A stretch of 64,000 nucleotides of DNA, taken from Muribaculaceae bacterium. GTDB taxonomy: Bacteria > Bacteroidota > Bacteroidia > Bacteroidales > Muribaculaceae. The stretch spans positions 1-64,000 of the forward strand of contig JAFQKI010000004.1 of assembly GCA_017396945.1 (NCBI GenBank). Reading direction: 5' to 3'. The notes beneath the pieces are model-generated. The model searched no databases, was not told the DNA's origin, and saw only the letters and a program-made list of their open reading frames with translations. Position numbers and translations under genes: made by a program. Positions 63,244 through 64,000 of this stretch are shown piece by piece (within the stretch, counting starts at the first letter, position 1; each line of letters opens with the position of its first letter).

Positions 63244-64000
63244 ATGAATAGAGAAGTTAGAGTAAGATTTGCCCCATCTCCCACCGGGCCGCTACACATT
63301 GGTGGTGTTCGCACCGCCTTGTATAATTATCTGTTTGCCCGTCAACATGGAGGCAAAATGATTTTGCGCATTGAGGATACCGATTCTCAACGTTTTGTCC
63401 CCGGAGCAGAGGATTATATCAACGAGTCTCTTGCTTGGCTGGGCATTGAAATTGACGAAGGCGTGCGCCAAGGTGGCGAATACGGACCTTACAAGCAAAG
63501 CGAGCGTCGCGACATCTACCGCCAACACGTCAAAACACTTCTCGACAATGGCAAAGCCTATATAGCGTTTGACACTCCCGAAGAACTTGAGGCAAAACGC
63601 GCCGAAGTCGCCAACTTCCAATATGACGCATCTACCCGCATGTCGATGCGCAACTCCCTATCGATGCCCGCCGATGAAGTGCAACGCCTCATCGACGCCG
63701 GCGAGAAATATGTTGTGCGTTTCCTCATCGAGCCGGGACGCGATGTCGTTGTAAACGATCTCATTCGTGGCAAAGTCACAATCAACTCCAACGTGCTCGA
63801 CGACAAAGTGCTATATAAAAGTGCCGACGACCTGCCAACATACCATCTCGCCAACATTGTTGACGACCACATGATGAAAGTTTCCCATGTCATCCGTGGA
63901 GAAGAGTGGCTGCCATCGGCTCCGCTCCACGTGTTGCTATATGAGGCATTCGGGTGGACCGAAACCATGCCCGAATTTGTTCACTTGCCATTGCTATTGA
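63244..64000 (+). CDS. gltX: Glutamyl-tRNA synthetase (partial, cut by window end)
   Basis: GltX charges tRNA-Glu. From ATG 63244 the first 252 residues are present and the frame runs to the last base. The class I signature HIGG is in [20 protein letters not shown], followed by LRIEDTD, the QSERRDIYR segment and [24 protein letters not shown]. The KMSKS loop and the anticodon-binding domain lie beyond the window. The end is truncated only by the window edge, not by a stop or frameshift. Confidence 0.95.
   Translation, partial: MNREVRVRFAPSPTGPLHIGGVRTALYNYLFARQHGGKMILRIEDTDSQRFVPGAEDYINESLAWLGIEIDEGVRQGGEYGPYKQSERRDIYRQHVKTLLDNGKAYIAFDTPEELEAKRAEVANFQYDASTRMSMRNSLSMPADEVQRLIDAGEKYVVRFLIEPGRDVVVNDLIRGKVTINSNVLDDKVLYKSADDLPTYHLANIVDDHMMKVSHVIRGEEWLPSAPLHVLLYEAFGWTETMPEFVHLPLLL

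Noticed and set aside
1..64000. CRISPR array, prophage, rRNA operon or conjugative element
   Set aside because: Reading through the window I saw no regularly spaced repeats, phage structural genes, rRNA segments or relaxase/integrase motifs.

Overview
The window is chromosomal DNA from a member of the order Bacteroidales; a Muribaculaceae-like gut lineage fits best, but that family call is inference. The reasons are: promoters with the Bacteroidota form (TTTG near -33, then 19-22 bases, then TAnnTTTG near -7) in front of many genes; almost no Shine-Dalgarno sequences; a Rho factor with a very long disordered insert; a protein with a type IX secretion tail; many secreted proteins of Bacteroidales-only families (DUF3316, DUF4831); and a rplM-rpsI-rpsB-tsf order typical of the phylum. 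I see no insertion sequence, prophage, integrase or CRISPR array.

Layout. 1-3432: the end of an unknown gene, a 125-base G-free C-rich stretch (possible Rho loading site), then the ribosomal/elongation operon rplM-rpsI-rpsB-tsf with two leader hairpins. 3470-5892: metA (acetyl-CoA type by its residue 111) and an NhaC-like antiporter. 5930-9018: a locus of secreted proteins in which a thioredoxin fold, a deaminase fold and an EndI nuclease fold have each lost key active-site residues, followed by an Ig-like lipoprotein. This is the most unusual part of the window. 9090-12669: parC and a DUF3316 gene one base behind it. 12670-13285: gene-free and full of small hairpins. 13286-17238: adk, hpt, the NAD(P)HX repair enzyme nnr and a DUF4831 protein. 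17286-23012: an acyl-CoA ligase and a dTDP-amino-sugar cassette (rmlB, rmlA, two tandem 3,4-ketoisomerase homologues, an aminotransferase).

23135-27860: tRNA-Gly(CCC), a TPR lipoprotein, a stand-alone PIG-L deacetylase that keeps the linker of the Bacteroides NagB-PIG-L fusion, and a divergent separate nagB. 27919-34507: mtaB, a lipid A-type acyltransferase, a GT2 glycosyltransferase, an FKBP isomerase, speA-truA and tRNA-Leu(CAG). 34617-41333: rpiB, a GH9 glycosidase, a secreted DUF4261 protein and a 1150-residue T9SS cargo. 41429-48221: a GT39 transferase, a small TPR protein, a secreted MINPP-type phosphatase, tpx, a TraB/GumN protein and an OmpA-family porin. 48321-64000: housekeeping genes (miaA, pepT, cysK, typA, an IMPase, a GNAT, the rho-ybaK-aroC-yhcC operon, maeB), a His/Pro/Gly-rich secreted protein and the first third of gltX, cut by the window end.

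Functionally, MetA and CysK belong to O-acetyl-ester routes to methionine and cysteine. The rml/fdt genes make a dTDP-3-amino-3,6-dideoxyhexose for surface glycans. NagB and the deacetylase-like protein point to amino-sugar turnover. GH9, the MINPP phosphatase and the secreted proteins fit life on plant-derived polymers in a gut. Functions come from recognised motifs and remembered family sequences; no database search was run.
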